A DNA stretch of 64,000 nt from Streptomyces lincolnensis (GTDB lineage: Bacteria; Actinomycetota; Actinomycetes; Streptomycetales; Streptomycetaceae), in contig NZ_JAIHON010000011.1 of assembly GCF_021173675.1 (NCBI RefSeq), positions 305,260 to 369,259 on the forward strand, read 5' to 3'. A program made the position numbers and the translations under genes. The notes beneath the pieces were generated by a model. That model saw only the letters and a program-made list of their open reading frames with translations. It searched no databases and had not been told where the DNA came from. Positions 8,861-17,216 of this stretch are shown piece after piece. Position 1 is the stretch's first letter, and each line of letters opens with the position of its first letter.

Positions 8861-10030
8861 TCACTCCACGGCTGTCACCGTGCCCGCACCGACAGTCCGG
8901 CCCCCCTCACGGATGGCGAACCCCAGACCCGGCTCCAACGGCACCTCCCGCCCCAGCTCCACGGTCATCGTCACCGTGTCACCGGGCCGGGCGACCGCGA
9001 TGTCACCGAGGTCGACGTCCCCCACCACATCCGCCGTACGGATGTAGAACTGCGGCCGGTACCCCGTGGAGACAGGCGTCGTACGCCCGCCCTCACGCGC
9101 GGACAGCACGTACACCTGCGCCGTGAACCGCCGCCGGGGCTTCACACTGCCCGGCGCCGCCACGACGTGCCCGCGGCGCACCGCGTCCCGGGGCACACCG
9201 CGCAGCAGCAGCGCCACGTTGTCCCCGGCCTGAGCCTCCTCCATGGGCTTGCCGAAGGTCTCCAGGCCGGTGACCACGCTCTCCACGGAGGCGCCGAGCA
9301 CCTCGACCCGGTCCCCCACCCGCACGATGCCCCGCTCGACCGCGCCGGTCACCACCGTCCCCCGGCCGGTGATGGTGAGCACGTTCTCCACGGGCAGCAG
9401 GAACGGCGCGTCGAGATACCGCTCGGGCATGGGCACGTACGTGTCCACCGCGTCGAGCAGCGCGTCGATGGACGCCGTCCACCGCGGGTCCCCTTCGAGG
9501 GCCTTCAGCCCGGAGACCCGTACGACGGGCACGGCGTCACCGCCGTAGCCGTGCTCGGTGAGCAGGTCGCGCACCTCCAGCTCGACCAGGTCGATGAGCT
9601 CCTCGTCGCCCGCGTCGGCCTTGTTCAGGGCGACGACGACGTGGTTCACGCCGACCTGGCGGGCGAGCAGCACGTGCTCGGCGGTCTGCGGCATGATCCC
9701 GTCGAGCGCGGAGACGACGAGGATCGCCCCGTCGAGCTGCGCGGCCCCGGTGACCATGTTCTTGACGTAGTCGGCGTGGCCCGGCATGTCCACGTGGGCG
9801 TAGTGCCGGGTGTCCGTCTCGTACTCGACGTGCGCAATGTTGATGGTGATGCCCCGCGCGGCCTCCTCCGGGGCCCGGTCGATGCGGTCGAAGGGCACGA
9901 AGGTGCCGGCGCCGCGGTCGGCGAGAACCTTGGTGATGGCGGCGGTCAGGGTGGTCTTGCCGTGGTCGACGTGCCCCATCGTGCCGATGTTGAGATGCGG
10001 TTTGGTGCGGACGTATGCCGTCTTGGGCAT
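8861..10030 (-). CDS. tuf3: Elongation factor Tu, divergent tuf3-type paralogue
   Basis: A 389-residue translational GTPase that delivers aminoacyl-tRNA to the ribosome. G motifs: GHVDHGKT (residues 19-26), RGITIN, DMPGH (82-86) and NKAD (137-140); domains 2 and 3 are complete, ending TVGAGTVTAVE. Against ordinary EF-Tu it is diverged, for example DMPGH for the usual DCPGH. Divergence plus isolation from fusA and ribosomal genes marks it as the third Streptomyces EF-Tu, known in S. coelicolor to be under positive stringent control. The start follows a GAGGT ribosome site. The long upstream leader has a strong hairpin. Confidence 0.93.
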   Translation of the reverse strand: MPKTAYVRTKPHLNIGTMGHVDHGKTTLTAAITKVLADRGAGTFVPFDRIDRAPEEAARGITINIAHVEYETDTRHYAHVDMPGHADYVKNMVTGAAQLDGAILVVSALDGIMPQTAEHVLLARQVGVNHVVVALNKADAGDEELIDLVELEVRDLLTEHGYGGDAVPVVRVSGLKALEGDPRWTASIDALLDAVDTYVPMPERYLDAPFLLPVENVLTITGRGTVVTGAVERGIVRVGDRVEVLGASVESVVTGLETFGKPMEEAQAGDNVALLLRGVPRDAVRRGHVVAAPGSVKPRRRFTAQVYVLSAREGGRTTPVSTGYRPQFYIRTADVVGDVDLGDIAVARPGDTVTMTVELGREVPLEPGLGFAIREGGRTVGAGTVTAVE

Positions 10031-10343
10031 GGCGATACCTCGAAGCGTCTGCGGTGAAGTGTGGGGACCCCCAAGGACTCGCCGACCCTCCCCCTGCGGG
10101 GTCCGCCGGACAATCCGGAGAGGGTCAGCTTCGGGCGCCGTCGGCTGCGGCCAGGAAGACGGGAACGGCAGCCTTCGGAGCATCCGCGACTGCGGATGCT
10201 GCGAGAACGAAGGCGTACCGGAACATGACGCAGATCATTGCCGACGCGTTGTCCCACGTCGAATGGTTTTTCGCGACCCCCTGGGCGCACAACGCACAGG
10301 ATCCATACGGCGATCACACACATTTGTCGGTTAGTGTCACCGG
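10031..10343. promoter_or_regulatory. Divergent leader/promoter region between tuf3 and the VTT gene
   Basis: 313 bases. On the minus strand it would give tuf3 a long untranslated leader with the hairpin described separately. On the plus strand TAGTGT (10332-10337) ends six bases before the ATG at 10344 and suits a leaderless promoter for the VTT gene. On the minus strand TTCGAC, 18 bases before AATGAT (about 10225-10265), is a weak tuf3 promoter candidate. No ORF here looks genuine. Confidence 0.45.
10171..10214 (-). promoter_or_regulatory. Two-tier hairpin in the tuf3 leader
   Basis: An inner 9-bp perfect stem (AGCATCCGC / GCGGATGCT, 10179-10200, loop of four) is enclosed by a 7-bp outer stem (GCCTTCG 10171-10177 / CGAAGGC 10208-10214). 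It lies about 140-185 bases ahead of the tuf3 start, so it would form in the untranslated leader if the promoter is upstream. It could be an attenuator or a stability element. Confidence 0.55.
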
Positions 10344-11132
10344 ATGCTCGATGCCACCACCCGCTCTGGCGGCACCGCCACGGCCTCTCCCCGGGCCACC
10401 GCCTCGGAACTCGCCGTCGCCGTCCCCGCCGCGGACCTCGCCGTCCCGGCTCCGTCGGGCTTCGCCGCGCGCTGCACGAGAGCGCTGTTGTCCCCCTGGT
10501 CGCGGCTGTCCCTGCTGATCGCCCTGCTGGTGGGGGCCGCCTCGGCCGTCCTGCTCTTCGAACCGCAGCGGCTGCTGGCCGACGGGTGGCCGCCGCAGCT
10601 CGGCGGGGCCGCGGCGGCGCTGGTCTTCGCGGCGGCGTACGGGCTGTGCACGGTGGCGTTCGTGCCCCGCCCGCTGCTCAACCTGGCCGCGGGTGCGCTC
10701 TTCGGCTCGCAGCTCGGCACCGGCGCGGCGATCGCGGGCACGGTGATCGGTGCCGGTATCGCCTTCACGCTCGGCCGGGTGCTCGGCCAGGACGCGCTGC
10801 GGCCACTGCTGCGGGGGCGCTGGCTGAAGGCCGCGGACGGGCAGCTGAGCCGGCACGGCTTCCGCTCGATGCTGGCGGCGCGCCTGTTCCCCGGTGTGCC
10901 GTTCTGGGCCGCGAACTACTGCGCCTCCGTCTCCCGCATGGGCTACGTCCCGTTCCTGCTCGCGACGGCGCTCGGGTCGATCCCGAACACCGCCGCATAC
11001 GTCGTCGCCGGCGCCCGTGCCTCCACGCCGACCTCGCCGGCCTTCCTGATCGCGATGGCCTGCATCGCGCTGCCGGCGCTGGCGGGCGCGATCGTGGCCT
11101 GGCGCAAGAGGCACCACCTGCGCGGCCACTGA
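10344..11132 (+). CDS. TVP38/TMEM64-family (VTT domain) membrane protein
   Basis: 262 residues with an Ala/Thr-rich cytoplasmic start of about 50 residues and five or six membrane segments. The VTT (DedA-related) signature is present: LAAGALFGSQLGTGAAIAG followed by FTLGR, then RLFPGVPFWAANY. Proteins of this superfamily are implicated in moving lipids or lipid-linked carriers across the membrane. That may be relevant here because the undecaprenyl-diphosphatase gene uppP lies 2 kb away, though they are not in one operon. Confidence 0.85.
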   Translation: MLDATTRSGGTATASPRATASELAVAVPAADLAVPAPSGFAARCTRALLSPWSRLSLLIALLVGAASAVLLFEPQRLLADGWPPQLGGAAAALVFAAAYGLCTVAFVPRPLLNLAAGALFGSQLGTGAAIAGTVIGAGIAFTLGRVLGQDALRPLLRGRWLKAADGQLSRHGFRSMLAARLFPGVPFWAANYCASVSRMGYVPFLLATALGSIPNTAAYVVAGARASTPTSPAFLIAMACIALPALAGAIVAWRKRHHLRGH

Positions 11133-11182
11133 ACCGCCGGACCTGCCCCGACACCGGCCCCCGGCCCCCGGCCCAGTCTTCG

Positions 11183-12352
11183 CTACACGGCTTCCAGGAT
11201 CATCGCGTTGGCGAGTCCGCCCGCCTCGCACATCGTCTGCAGGCCGTAGCGCGCCCCGCGTTCGCGCATCGCGTGCACGAGCGTCGTCGTCAGACGCGTG
11301 CCGCTCGCGCCGAGCGGGTGGCCGAGGGCGATCGCGCCGCCGTGCACGTTGACGCGGTCGAGGTCGGCGCCGGTCTCCTGCCGCCAGGCGAGCACCACGC
11401 TGGAGAACGCCTCGTTGACCTCGAACAGGTCGATGTCGTCCAGGGAGAGACCGGCCCGGCGCAGCACCTTCTCCGTGGCCGGGACGACGCCGGTGAGCAT
11501 GAGGATCGGGTCGGAGCCGGTGACGGCGAAGCTGTGCAGCCGTGCGAGCGGGCGCAGGCCGAGACGTGCCGCGGTCTCGCTGGAGGTGATGAGCACGGCC
11601 GAGGCGCCGTCGTTGATCGGGCTGGCGTTGCCCGCGGTCACGTTCCACTCGATCTGCGGGAAGCGCTCGGCGTAGGCGGGGTCGTAGTAGGCGGGCTTCA
11701 GTCCGGCGAGGGTCTCGGGGGTGCTGCCCGGCCGTACGCACTCGTCGCGGGCGACCCCGTCCAGGGGTGCGACCTCGGCGTCGAAGAGACCGGCGTCCCA
11801 GGCCGCGGCGGCCTTGTGGTGCGAGGAGACCGCGAAGGCGTCCAGTTGCTCGCGGGTGAGGGACCACTTGGCGGCGATGAGCTCGGCGCTGATGCCCTGC
11901 GGGACGATGCCGTCCCGGTAGCGCTCGGCGACACCGGGGCCGAAGGGGTCCTTGCCGGGCGGCACGTTCGACCACATCGGCACCCGGCTCATCGACTCCA
12001 CCCCGCAGGCGACCACGAGGTCGTAGGCGCCCGCCATGACGCCCTGCGCCGCGAAATGCACGGCCTGCTGGGAGGAGCCGCACTGACGGTCGACCGTGGT
12101 CGCGGGGACCGACTCCGGGAAGCCCGCCGACAGGACGGCGTAGCGGGTGGTGTTCATGGCCTGCTCGCCGACCTGGTCGACGGTGCCGCCGATGACGTCG
12201 TCGATCAGCGCCGGGTCGACGCCGGAGCGCTCGACGAGGGCGCGCAGGGTGTGGGCGAGGAGTTCGACGGGGTGCACGTGGGCGAGGGCGCCGTTCGGCT
12301 TGCCCTTGCCCACGGGGGTGCGTACGGCTTCGACGATGACTGCGTCACGCAT
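11183..12352 (-). CDS. Thiolase (acetyl-CoA acyltransferase)
   Basis: 389 residues; condenses or cleaves 3-ketoacyl-CoA. The nucleophile is Cys91 in DRQCGSSQQA, and NEAFSS, the His in VNVHGGAIALGHPLGASG and the second Cys in CEAGG complete the active site. The last motif is CEAGG rather than the usual CxGGG. The ATG at 12352 is chosen over a codon 15 bases upstream because GGAGG lies nine bases before it. The gene is divergent from the HxlR regulator, with operator-like repeats between them, so direct regulation is likely. Fatty-acid or aromatic-acid beta-oxidation is the probable pathway. Confidence 0.92.
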   Translation of the reverse strand: MRDAVIVEAVRTPVGKGKPNGALAHVHPVELLAHTLRALVERSGVDPALIDDVIGGTVDQVGEQAMNTTRYAVLSAGFPESVPATTVDRQCGSSQQAVHFAAQGVMAGAYDLVVACGVESMSRVPMWSNVPPGKDPFGPGVAERYRDGIVPQGISAELIAAKWSLTREQLDAFAVSSHHKAAAAWDAGLFDAEVAPLDGVARDECVRPGSTPETLAGLKPAYYDPAYAERFPQIEWNVTAGNASPINDGASAVLITSSETAARLGLRPLARLHSFAVTGSDPILMLTGVVPATEKVLRRAGLSLDDIDLFEVNEAFSSVVLAWRQETGADLDRVNVHGGAIALGHPLGASGTRLTTTLVHAMRERGARYGLQTMCEAGGLANAMILEAV

Positions 12353-12413
12353 GGTGCGGGCCTCCACGACTACGAGCTACGACTGCGGGCTCTGAATACC
12401 AGCCCTCCCTACC

Positions 12414-12438
12414 GGTGAGTAGGAAATCCAAACTCACC
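12414..12438. promoter_or_regulatory. Operator-like inverted repeat between thiolase and HxlR genes
   Basis: GGTGAGT and ACTCACC form a perfect 7-bp inverted repeat with an 11-base spacer, in AT-richer sequence upstream of both divergent genes. HxlR proteins bind such dyads as dimers. A second, imperfect dyad, GGGTT/AACCC (12449-12467), overlaps the -35 region of the regulator. Confidence 0.6.
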
Positions 12439-12472
12439 ATAGCCTTGCGGGTTGGAAAAACAAACCCTCCCC

Positions 12473-12478
12473 TAGACT
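12473..12478 (+). promoter_or_regulatory. -10 box of the HxlR gene
   Basis: TAGACT, a good match to the Streptomyces -10 consensus, ends six bases before the ATG at 12485. This predicts a leaderless transcript. Confidence 0.55.
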
Positions 12479-12484
12479 GAGGTC

Positions 12485-12955
12485 ATGGCCGCCCCCAAGG
12501 ACCCGCGCCCCTGCTCGATCGCCGACACCCTGGCGCTCGTCGGCGAGAAGTACTCCCTGCTCGTCCTGCGCGAGGTCTGCCTCGGCAACGGCCGCTTCGA
12601 CCAGCTGGTGCGCAACATCGGCGCCCCGCGCGACGTCCTGGCCACCCGGCTGCGCCGGCTCGTCGAGGCCGACATCCTGACCAAGCGCCTCTACAGCGAG
12701 CGCCCGCAGCGCTTCGAGTACCGGCCGACCCCGGCGGGGCTGGAGCTGGAGCCGGTCCTGCTGACCCTCATGGCGTGGGGCGACCGCCACATCCGCCAGG
12801 ACGACGACCGCCCGATGGTGGTCGAGCACAGCTGCCACCACGAGCTGATCCCTGTCGTCACCTGCGCGGCCTGCGGCGAAGCGGTCTCCCACGAGGACCT
12901 GACGGCCCGTCCACAGTCCCCCGGCTGGACGGTGACGGGACGGACGGCGGCCTAG
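12485..12955 (+). CDS. HxlR-family transcriptional regulator with Cys-rich tail
   Basis: 156 residues. Winged-helix HxlR domain: CSIADTLALVGEKYSLLVLREV, RFDQLVRNIGAPRDVLATRLRRL and the wing YSERPQRFEYRPTPAG, followed by LLTLMAWGD. Cys10 at the N-terminus is where redox- or electrophile-sensing HxlR proteins keep a reactive thiol. Beyond the usual domain there is an extension with CHH and CAAC (about 119-137), which looks like a small zinc ribbon. It probably represses the divergent thiolase gene and itself. Confidence 0.88.
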   Translation: MAAPKDPRPCSIADTLALVGEKYSLLVLREVCLGNGRFDQLVRNIGAPRDVLATRLRRLVEADILTKRLYSERPQRFEYRPTPAGLELEPVLLTLMAWGDRHIRQDDDRPMVVEHSCHHELIPVVTCAACGEAVSHEDLTARPQSPGWTVTGRTAA

Positions 12956-13101
12956 CGCTCCCGGTCCCCTCTCCCCCGCCCCTGTGCCGGACCTGTCACC
13001 GAGGGACGCTACGCTGCCCCTCGCGCCCCGATCGCCTCGTCAGGCGAGCTGGTGTGCGCCCGTCGCTCCTTCCACGATCAGCGCTTGGACTCCGTAACTT
13101 C

Positions 13102-13977
13102 ATGTCTTGGTTTGAATCCCTCATCCTCGGACTCGTCCAGGGGCTGACCGAGTTCCTCCCCGTCTCCTCCAGCGCGCACCTGCGGCTGACCGCGGCCTTC
13201 TCCGGCTGGAAGGACCCGGGAGCGGCCTTCACGGCGATCACCCAGATCGGCACCGAGGCCGCCGTCCTGATCTACTTCCGCAAGGACATCGGGCGGATCA
13301 TCTCGGCCTGGGTCCGGTCGCTCACGAACAAGGAGATGCGCCGCGACCACGACGCCCAGATGGGCTGGCTGGTGATCGTCGGCTCGATCCCGATCGGCGT
13401 CCTCGGCGTGACGCTCAAGGACCAGATCGAGGGCCCCTTCCGCGATCTGCGCATCACCGCCACGATGCTGATCGTGGTCGGCATCGTCATCGGCATCGCC
13501 GACCGGATGGCGGCCCGCGACGAGACCGGCGGCCGGCACCGCGCGGCCAAGGAGCGCAAGTCGCTGGAGGACCTCAGCGTCAAGGACGGTCTGATCTACG
13601 GCCTCTGCCAGGCCTGCGCCCTCATCCCGGGCGTCTCCCGCTCCGGCGCCACCATCAGCGGCGGCCTGTTCATGGGCTACCAGCGCGAGGCCGCGGCCCG
13701 CTACTCCTTCCTCCTCGCCATCCCCGCGGTGCTCGCCTCCGGCCTGTTCGAGCTCAAGGACGCGATGGAGAGCGACCACGTCTCCTGGGGCCCGACGATC
13801 TTCGCCACGGTCATCGCCTTCGTGGTCGGCTACGCGGTCATCGCCTGGTTCATGAAGTTCATCTCCACCAAGAGCTTCATGCCGTTCGTCTGGTACCGCA
13901 TCGCCCTCGGCATCGTCATCATCGCGCTGGTCGCGACGGGCGCGCTGAGCCCCCACGCTGCCGAGTCGGCCGGCTGA
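13102..13977 (+). CDS. uppP: Undecaprenyl-diphosphatase
   Basis: BacA/UppP family, 291 residues; dephosphorylates undecaprenyl diphosphate so the carrier can re-enter cell-wall synthesis, and overproduction gives bacitracin resistance. Diagnostic motifs: GLVQGLTEFLPVSSSAHL (residues 10-27, catalytic Glu17) and ALIPGVSRSGATISGG (about 172-187), with eight or so hydrophobic segments. The ATG at 13102 matches where the family begins. Streptomyces usually have more than one copy. A terminator follows. Confidence 0.93.
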   Translation: MSWFESLILGLVQGLTEFLPVSSSAHLRLTAAFSGWKDPGAAFTAITQIGTEAAVLIYFRKDIGRIISAWVRSLTNKEMRRDHDAQMGWLVIVGSIPIGVLGVTLKDQIEGPFRDLRITATMLIVVGIVIGIADRMAARDETGGRHRAAKERKSLEDLSVKDGLIYGLCQACALIPGVSRSGATISGGLFMGYQREAAARYSFLLAIPAVLASGLFELKDAMESDHVSWGPTIFATVIAFVVGYAVIAWFMKFISTKSFMPFVWYRIALGIVIIALVATGALSPHAAESAG

Positions 13978-14008
13978 CGCCCGACGGCCGGACCGTCAAC
14001 TCGCCCCC

Positions 14009-14038
14009 TCCGCGCCGGAGTTCCGACCCCGGCGCGGA
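14009..14038 (+). terminator. uppP terminator
   Basis: Perfect 10-bp stem (TCCGCGCCGG / CCGGCGCGGA) with a 10-base loop, followed by AAA, 32 bases after the uppP stop codon. Confidence 0.75.
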
Positions 14039-14103
14039 AAATCCGTGACCAATGACATACGGCATCAGTAGCCGCCCGGTAGCGGACCGTCAGTTCTTGC
14101 GCC

Positions 14104-14109
14104 TACGCT
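14104..14109 (+). promoter_or_regulatory. Candidate -10 box of a 59-codon gene
   Basis: TACGCT ends seven bases before the ATG at 14117. With no ribosome site present, this fits the leaderless pattern. Confidence 0.4.
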
Positions 14110-14116
14110 TGTTCCC

Positions 14117-14296
14117 ATGCTCCCCGATTCCATGACCTCTGGTTCCGTGCGGTCTGCTGCCGAAGTCAACGAACACATCCGCGCCCTGTGGATGCGCGCG
14201 GGCGGCACCCTCTCGGCCCAGGAGCGCGCGGAGTACGAGCTGTTGGTGGTCGAATGGGCGGCCGCGATCCGCAGCGACGTCGTAGAGGCGGCCTGA
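14117..14296 (+). CDS. Small conserved-looking hypothetical protein (59 aa)
   Basis: Encodes 59 residues, mostly two predicted helices: SAAEVNEHIRALWMRAGG and LSAQERAEYELLVVEWAAA. Codon use is typical of Streptomyces genes in this frame, and a -10 box sits at leaderless distance. The segment AAEVNEHIRALW resembles small hypothetical proteins I have seen in actinomycetes, but I cannot name a family. It precedes the accessory patch. Confidence 0.6.
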   Translation: MLPDSMTSGSVRSAAEVNEHIRALWMRAGGTLSAQERAEYELLVVEWAAAIRSDVVEAA

Positions 14297-14353
14297 CACG
14301 GCGGCCCTGCCCGCGCCAGAGAGTCCACGCCGACGCTGTTACGGTGCCGCCTC

Positions 14354-14977
14354 GTGAGTACGGACATCCATGGCGGCATCGAGTTTCGTCACCCCGGCGT
14401 CGACACCGACTACTACGACGGCGAGCCGTGGGTGGCCGCCATGGATCTTTGGCCACTGTACGACCAGACCGACTACGCGGCCTTCGGTTACCTCTTCGGA
14501 GTACGCAATTACGCGGGCTTCCAGCCGCTCGCACCAGGCCGCGGCCTGCCCGTCGATCTGTCGAGCGGGATTCGTTCGCAGTTGGAGACCTGGGTTGCAG
14601 CGGGCGACCTTCACAGCGCGAGTTGGGTCAGCTGGGCGGAGATCGCTTCAATGGATCTCGCCACACCATCTGATCAGTTCGTCGGCCGACTGACCTGGCA
14701 CACGACGTCGCTGCCATCGACACGGCACCAACAACTCGTCTCCGATTCCTGGCCCCCGGAAACTCTGTCCGCGGTGGGCGTGCCTCCCGCGGACCTGCAC
14801 AACGCGACGGAACGTGTGGAGTGGAGCACCGACGAAGTCATGTGCACATACGAACCGCTGACCGCAGGCACTGTCCTGGGCCCTGAAACGCACTGGTCGC
14901 ATGTCTTCGCCGTGATGAAGGCCCTGGCAGGCCGCTTCGGTGATGACGGCGTCCGCTTGGTCGTGGCGTTCGACTGA
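14354..14977 (+). CDS. Unrecognised protein, possible immunity-type or accessory gene
   Basis: 207 residues from a GTG start, no signal peptide or membrane segment, acidic, rich in Trp and aromatic residues (WVAAMDLWPLYDQTDYAAFGYLFGVRNYAGF). I recognise no family. It lies between housekeeping genes in a patch with less extreme GC at third positions, together with a SUKH-like gene and another orphan, so an immunity-protein role in a toxin context is one guess. No toxin gene is visible here. Confidence 0.65.
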   Translation: MSTDIHGGIEFRHPGVDTDYYDGEPWVAAMDLWPLYDQTDYAAFGYLFGVRNYAGFQPLAPGRGLPVDLSSGIRSQLETWVAAGDLHSASWVSWAEIASMDLATPSDQFVGRLTWHTTSLPSTRHQQLVSDSWPPETLSAVGVPPADLHNATERVEWSTDEVMCTYEPLTAGTVLGPETHWSHVFAVMKALAGRFGDDGVRLVVAFD

Positions 14978-15056
14978 GCTGAGCCGACTTTCCCGGCGGG
15001 CAGCCGGCCGCCTACGCGGCGAAAGGCACCATCCGACCGTCAAGGAAGATGTGCGC

Positions 15057-16208
15057 ATGGTTGATCACTCTTCCGCGGCCCCTCTCATGTCGCTCCTGAA
15101 CGACGTCCAGGCCTTTGCGCTCGCCGGTGACGCGGCGACCAGGGAGAACTACACCTTCGGCAGCGCCACCGCCGTCATCGGCAACGCCGGGACGGTGATC
15201 ATCGTGGAAGCGGGGGACGCACGCGACCGGAGCAGCGTGTGGAACGCCGAGGAGGTCCGCCTCCTCGGGCCGGCACCGACGCCGGTCAGGCAAAGACTTG
15301 TGGATCAGCCTTGGGAACGCGGCACAGCCGAAGTGAGGCTGCCTGTCCATCTGACGGCCCGGGTACCGGAAGGCCTCGTGTATCTCGGCACCGGCAGCGT
15401 CGCTCGGGCCGGAACGGAACTGCGTCCGGGTCACGCCGAGCATGTTCTCACCGATTGCATCTTTCGGCTCGACACCTCGTTGAGCAGGCCCGACCTGGAT
15501 CGTGTCCGTCCTCCCCTGCCTCCGCCAGCCCTCCCGAGCCTGGAATGGCTGAGCAACGTGAACGGCAACAGAGCAACCGCGCTCGAACAGTTCATCACCG
15601 GCTGGTATCCCGCGATGTCCGAGGCTCCCGCACAACCATCGGTGCAGGCACCCACACTCGACCTGCCGGAGGAACTGAGGCACTTCTACGACCTGGCAAG
15701 GCGCCACCCGGCCGTCCTCGGAGTGCAGAACCGGATTGTCCCCGCATCCAAGCTCCGGGCGGATCCAAATGACCTGATCGTCTTCGGTGAGGAGAACCAG
15801 GGAGGGTTCGTCTGGTCACTGCCGCGGATGCCGGACGGCCCCGAAGCCGATCCGACCGTCTGGTTCCGGGGGTACGACGAACCTCCGATCGCCGAGCAGG
15901 AGCCGCTCAGCGGCTTCCTCCTCCAGTTCGCCCTCTTCGAAGCCGCAATGGGCGCCGACTACTTGGCGCTCCCCCACGAACCGACGGGGCAACACGTCCG
16001 GCTGCTCACCGAAGGATTGCACCACGTGCCCCTGCGTCCCTTCTGTCCCTGGTACCCGACCCAGTTCTATGTGGCCCCTGGGCTCGTCCTGCACGTCTCG
16101 GGCTCGGCAGATGACGACAGCTTCAGTGTCTGGGCCGGCTCCACCCACCGCAGCGCCCTCGCCCCGCTGGCCGATGCCGCGATCGAGTGGAACCAATTCG
16201 ATGTGTGA
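15057..16208 (+). CDS. Two-part hypothetical protein with SUKH/SMI1-like C-terminal half
   Basis: 383 residues; the ATG is chosen because AAGGAAG lies eight bases upstream. The N-terminal half (about 1-200) is unrecognised. The second half begins LPEELRHFYDLA and continues with IVPASKL, LIVFGEENQGGFVWSL and DPTVWFRG, the order of conserved elements in SMI1/KNR4 (SUKH) proteins, which often act as immunity proteins to polymorphic toxins. The match is by eye and moderate. The neighbours on both sides are also unrecognised. Confidence 0.65.
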   Translation: MVDHSSAAPLMSLLNDVQAFALAGDAATRENYTFGSATAVIGNAGTVIIVEAGDARDRSSVWNAEEVRLLGPAPTPVRQRLVDQPWERGTAEVRLPVHLTARVPEGLVYLGTGSVARAGTELRPGHAEHVLTDCIFRLDTSLSRPDLDRVRPPLPPPALPSLEWLSNVNGNRATALEQFITGWYPAMSEAPAQPSVQAPTLDLPEELRHFYDLARRHPAVLGVQNRIVPASKLRADPNDLIVFGEENQGGFVWSLPRMPDGPEADPTVWFRGYDEPPIAEQEPLSGFLLQFALFEAAMGADYLALPHEPTGQHVRLLTEGLHHVPLRPFCPWYPTQFYVAPGLVLHVSGSADDDSFSVWAGSTHRSALAPLADAAIEWNQFDV

Positions 16209-16309
16209 CCTCGCTTCGCTTCAACGTTGCCCGCAAGACACGGACGCCGACGGATTGCGGAGCGTATTGGCGGAGGGCGTTCCCAGGACTGATGCGCATT
16301 CCGGTCTGA

Positions 16310-16975
16310 TCAGGCTTCGGCGCCGCCGAAGAGCGTGTCCACCGGCTCGCGTGTCCACAGGAAAAGGTCACTGCTCGTCGCCACGGCGATGGTCTGTCCG
16401 GAGGGCGAGAAGCCGGCTGCGCGGAAGGTGGAGTAGTTCGAGTGGAAGATGTGCCACCACTGCTCTCCGTGCGGACCCGCGTGGAGCCCACCGTCGCGGG
16501 ACAGCAGGACACGCTCGTTCGGCCAGGCCGGGGTGACGACCTCCAGGGCCCACCCGTCTGCGGTGGTGGTGTGCAGCCCTCCGCCGAAGAGCCCCGCGAT
16601 GCGCACGCGGCTTCCGGTGATCGGCCCCAGTCCGGGGCAGGAGAGGTCTGCAACCGCGTCAGGCGTGCTGTCCTCCGGGTCGGGGTCGCGGTCCCTGGCG
16701 ATCTTCTCCCCGGTGACGGCGTCGAAGAGACCGTGACCGTCGTGGGAGACGACCATCACGAGATCCTGGCCGCCGGCGGGATGCGTCGCGAAGCCGATCC
16801 CGATCAGTCCGCCGACAGGAACACCGTATGTGTACTCGAAGACGGGCCGCCAGGGTTCAGGAGCGGCCGTCACGGGGGCCGCGAGAAGCCGGTTCCGCAT
16901 CGCCCGCTGGTACGCCGAGAGCTCGGGCTCAAGTGCCGGTTGTTCGACCGGAGCCGCCTTCTTCGTCCACTTCAC
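16310..16975 (-). CDS. Hypothetical protein, beta-rich, WD-like C-terminal blade
   Basis: 221 residues, no signal peptide. The repeated pattern of short strands (DLVMVVSHDGHGLFDAVTGE, ERVLLSRDGGLHAG, FSPSGQTIAVATSSDLFLWTRE) resembles propeller blades, the last being close to a WD/YVTN-type blade. Too short for a full propeller by itself. It is convergent with the SUKH-like gene and closes the accessory patch. Function unknown. Confidence 0.65.
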   Translation of the reverse strand: MKWTKKAAPVEQPALEPELSAYQRAMRNRLLAAPVTAAPEPWRPVFEYTYGVPVGGLIGIGFATHPAGGQDLVMVVSHDGHGLFDAVTGEKIARDRDPDPEDSTPDAVADLSCPGLGPITGSRVRIAGLFGGGLHTTTADGWALEVVTPAWPNERVLLSRDGGLHAGPHGEQWWHIFHSNYSTFRAAGFSPSGQTIAVATSSDLFLWTREPVDTLFGGAEA

Positions 16976-17216
16976 GGCTCCATGATCTACGCTTCGGCGG
17001 GCTCAACCAACGGAGTTGATGCGGCCCGGCGCTCAGGCATGTGCGCTTACGTCTGGTAGACGGTGATCGTGGACTCCGTATGGCGGGCGCGCACACGGTA
17101 CTTGGGCTCCTGGCCGGTGGTGCTGACCGACTGATCGTTCACGTGCACAGACTCGGCCCCCGCGGCCGGTCGCGGCCACCGAATATCCCCGCGCCCCCCT
17201 TGGCGGCGCCCCCACG

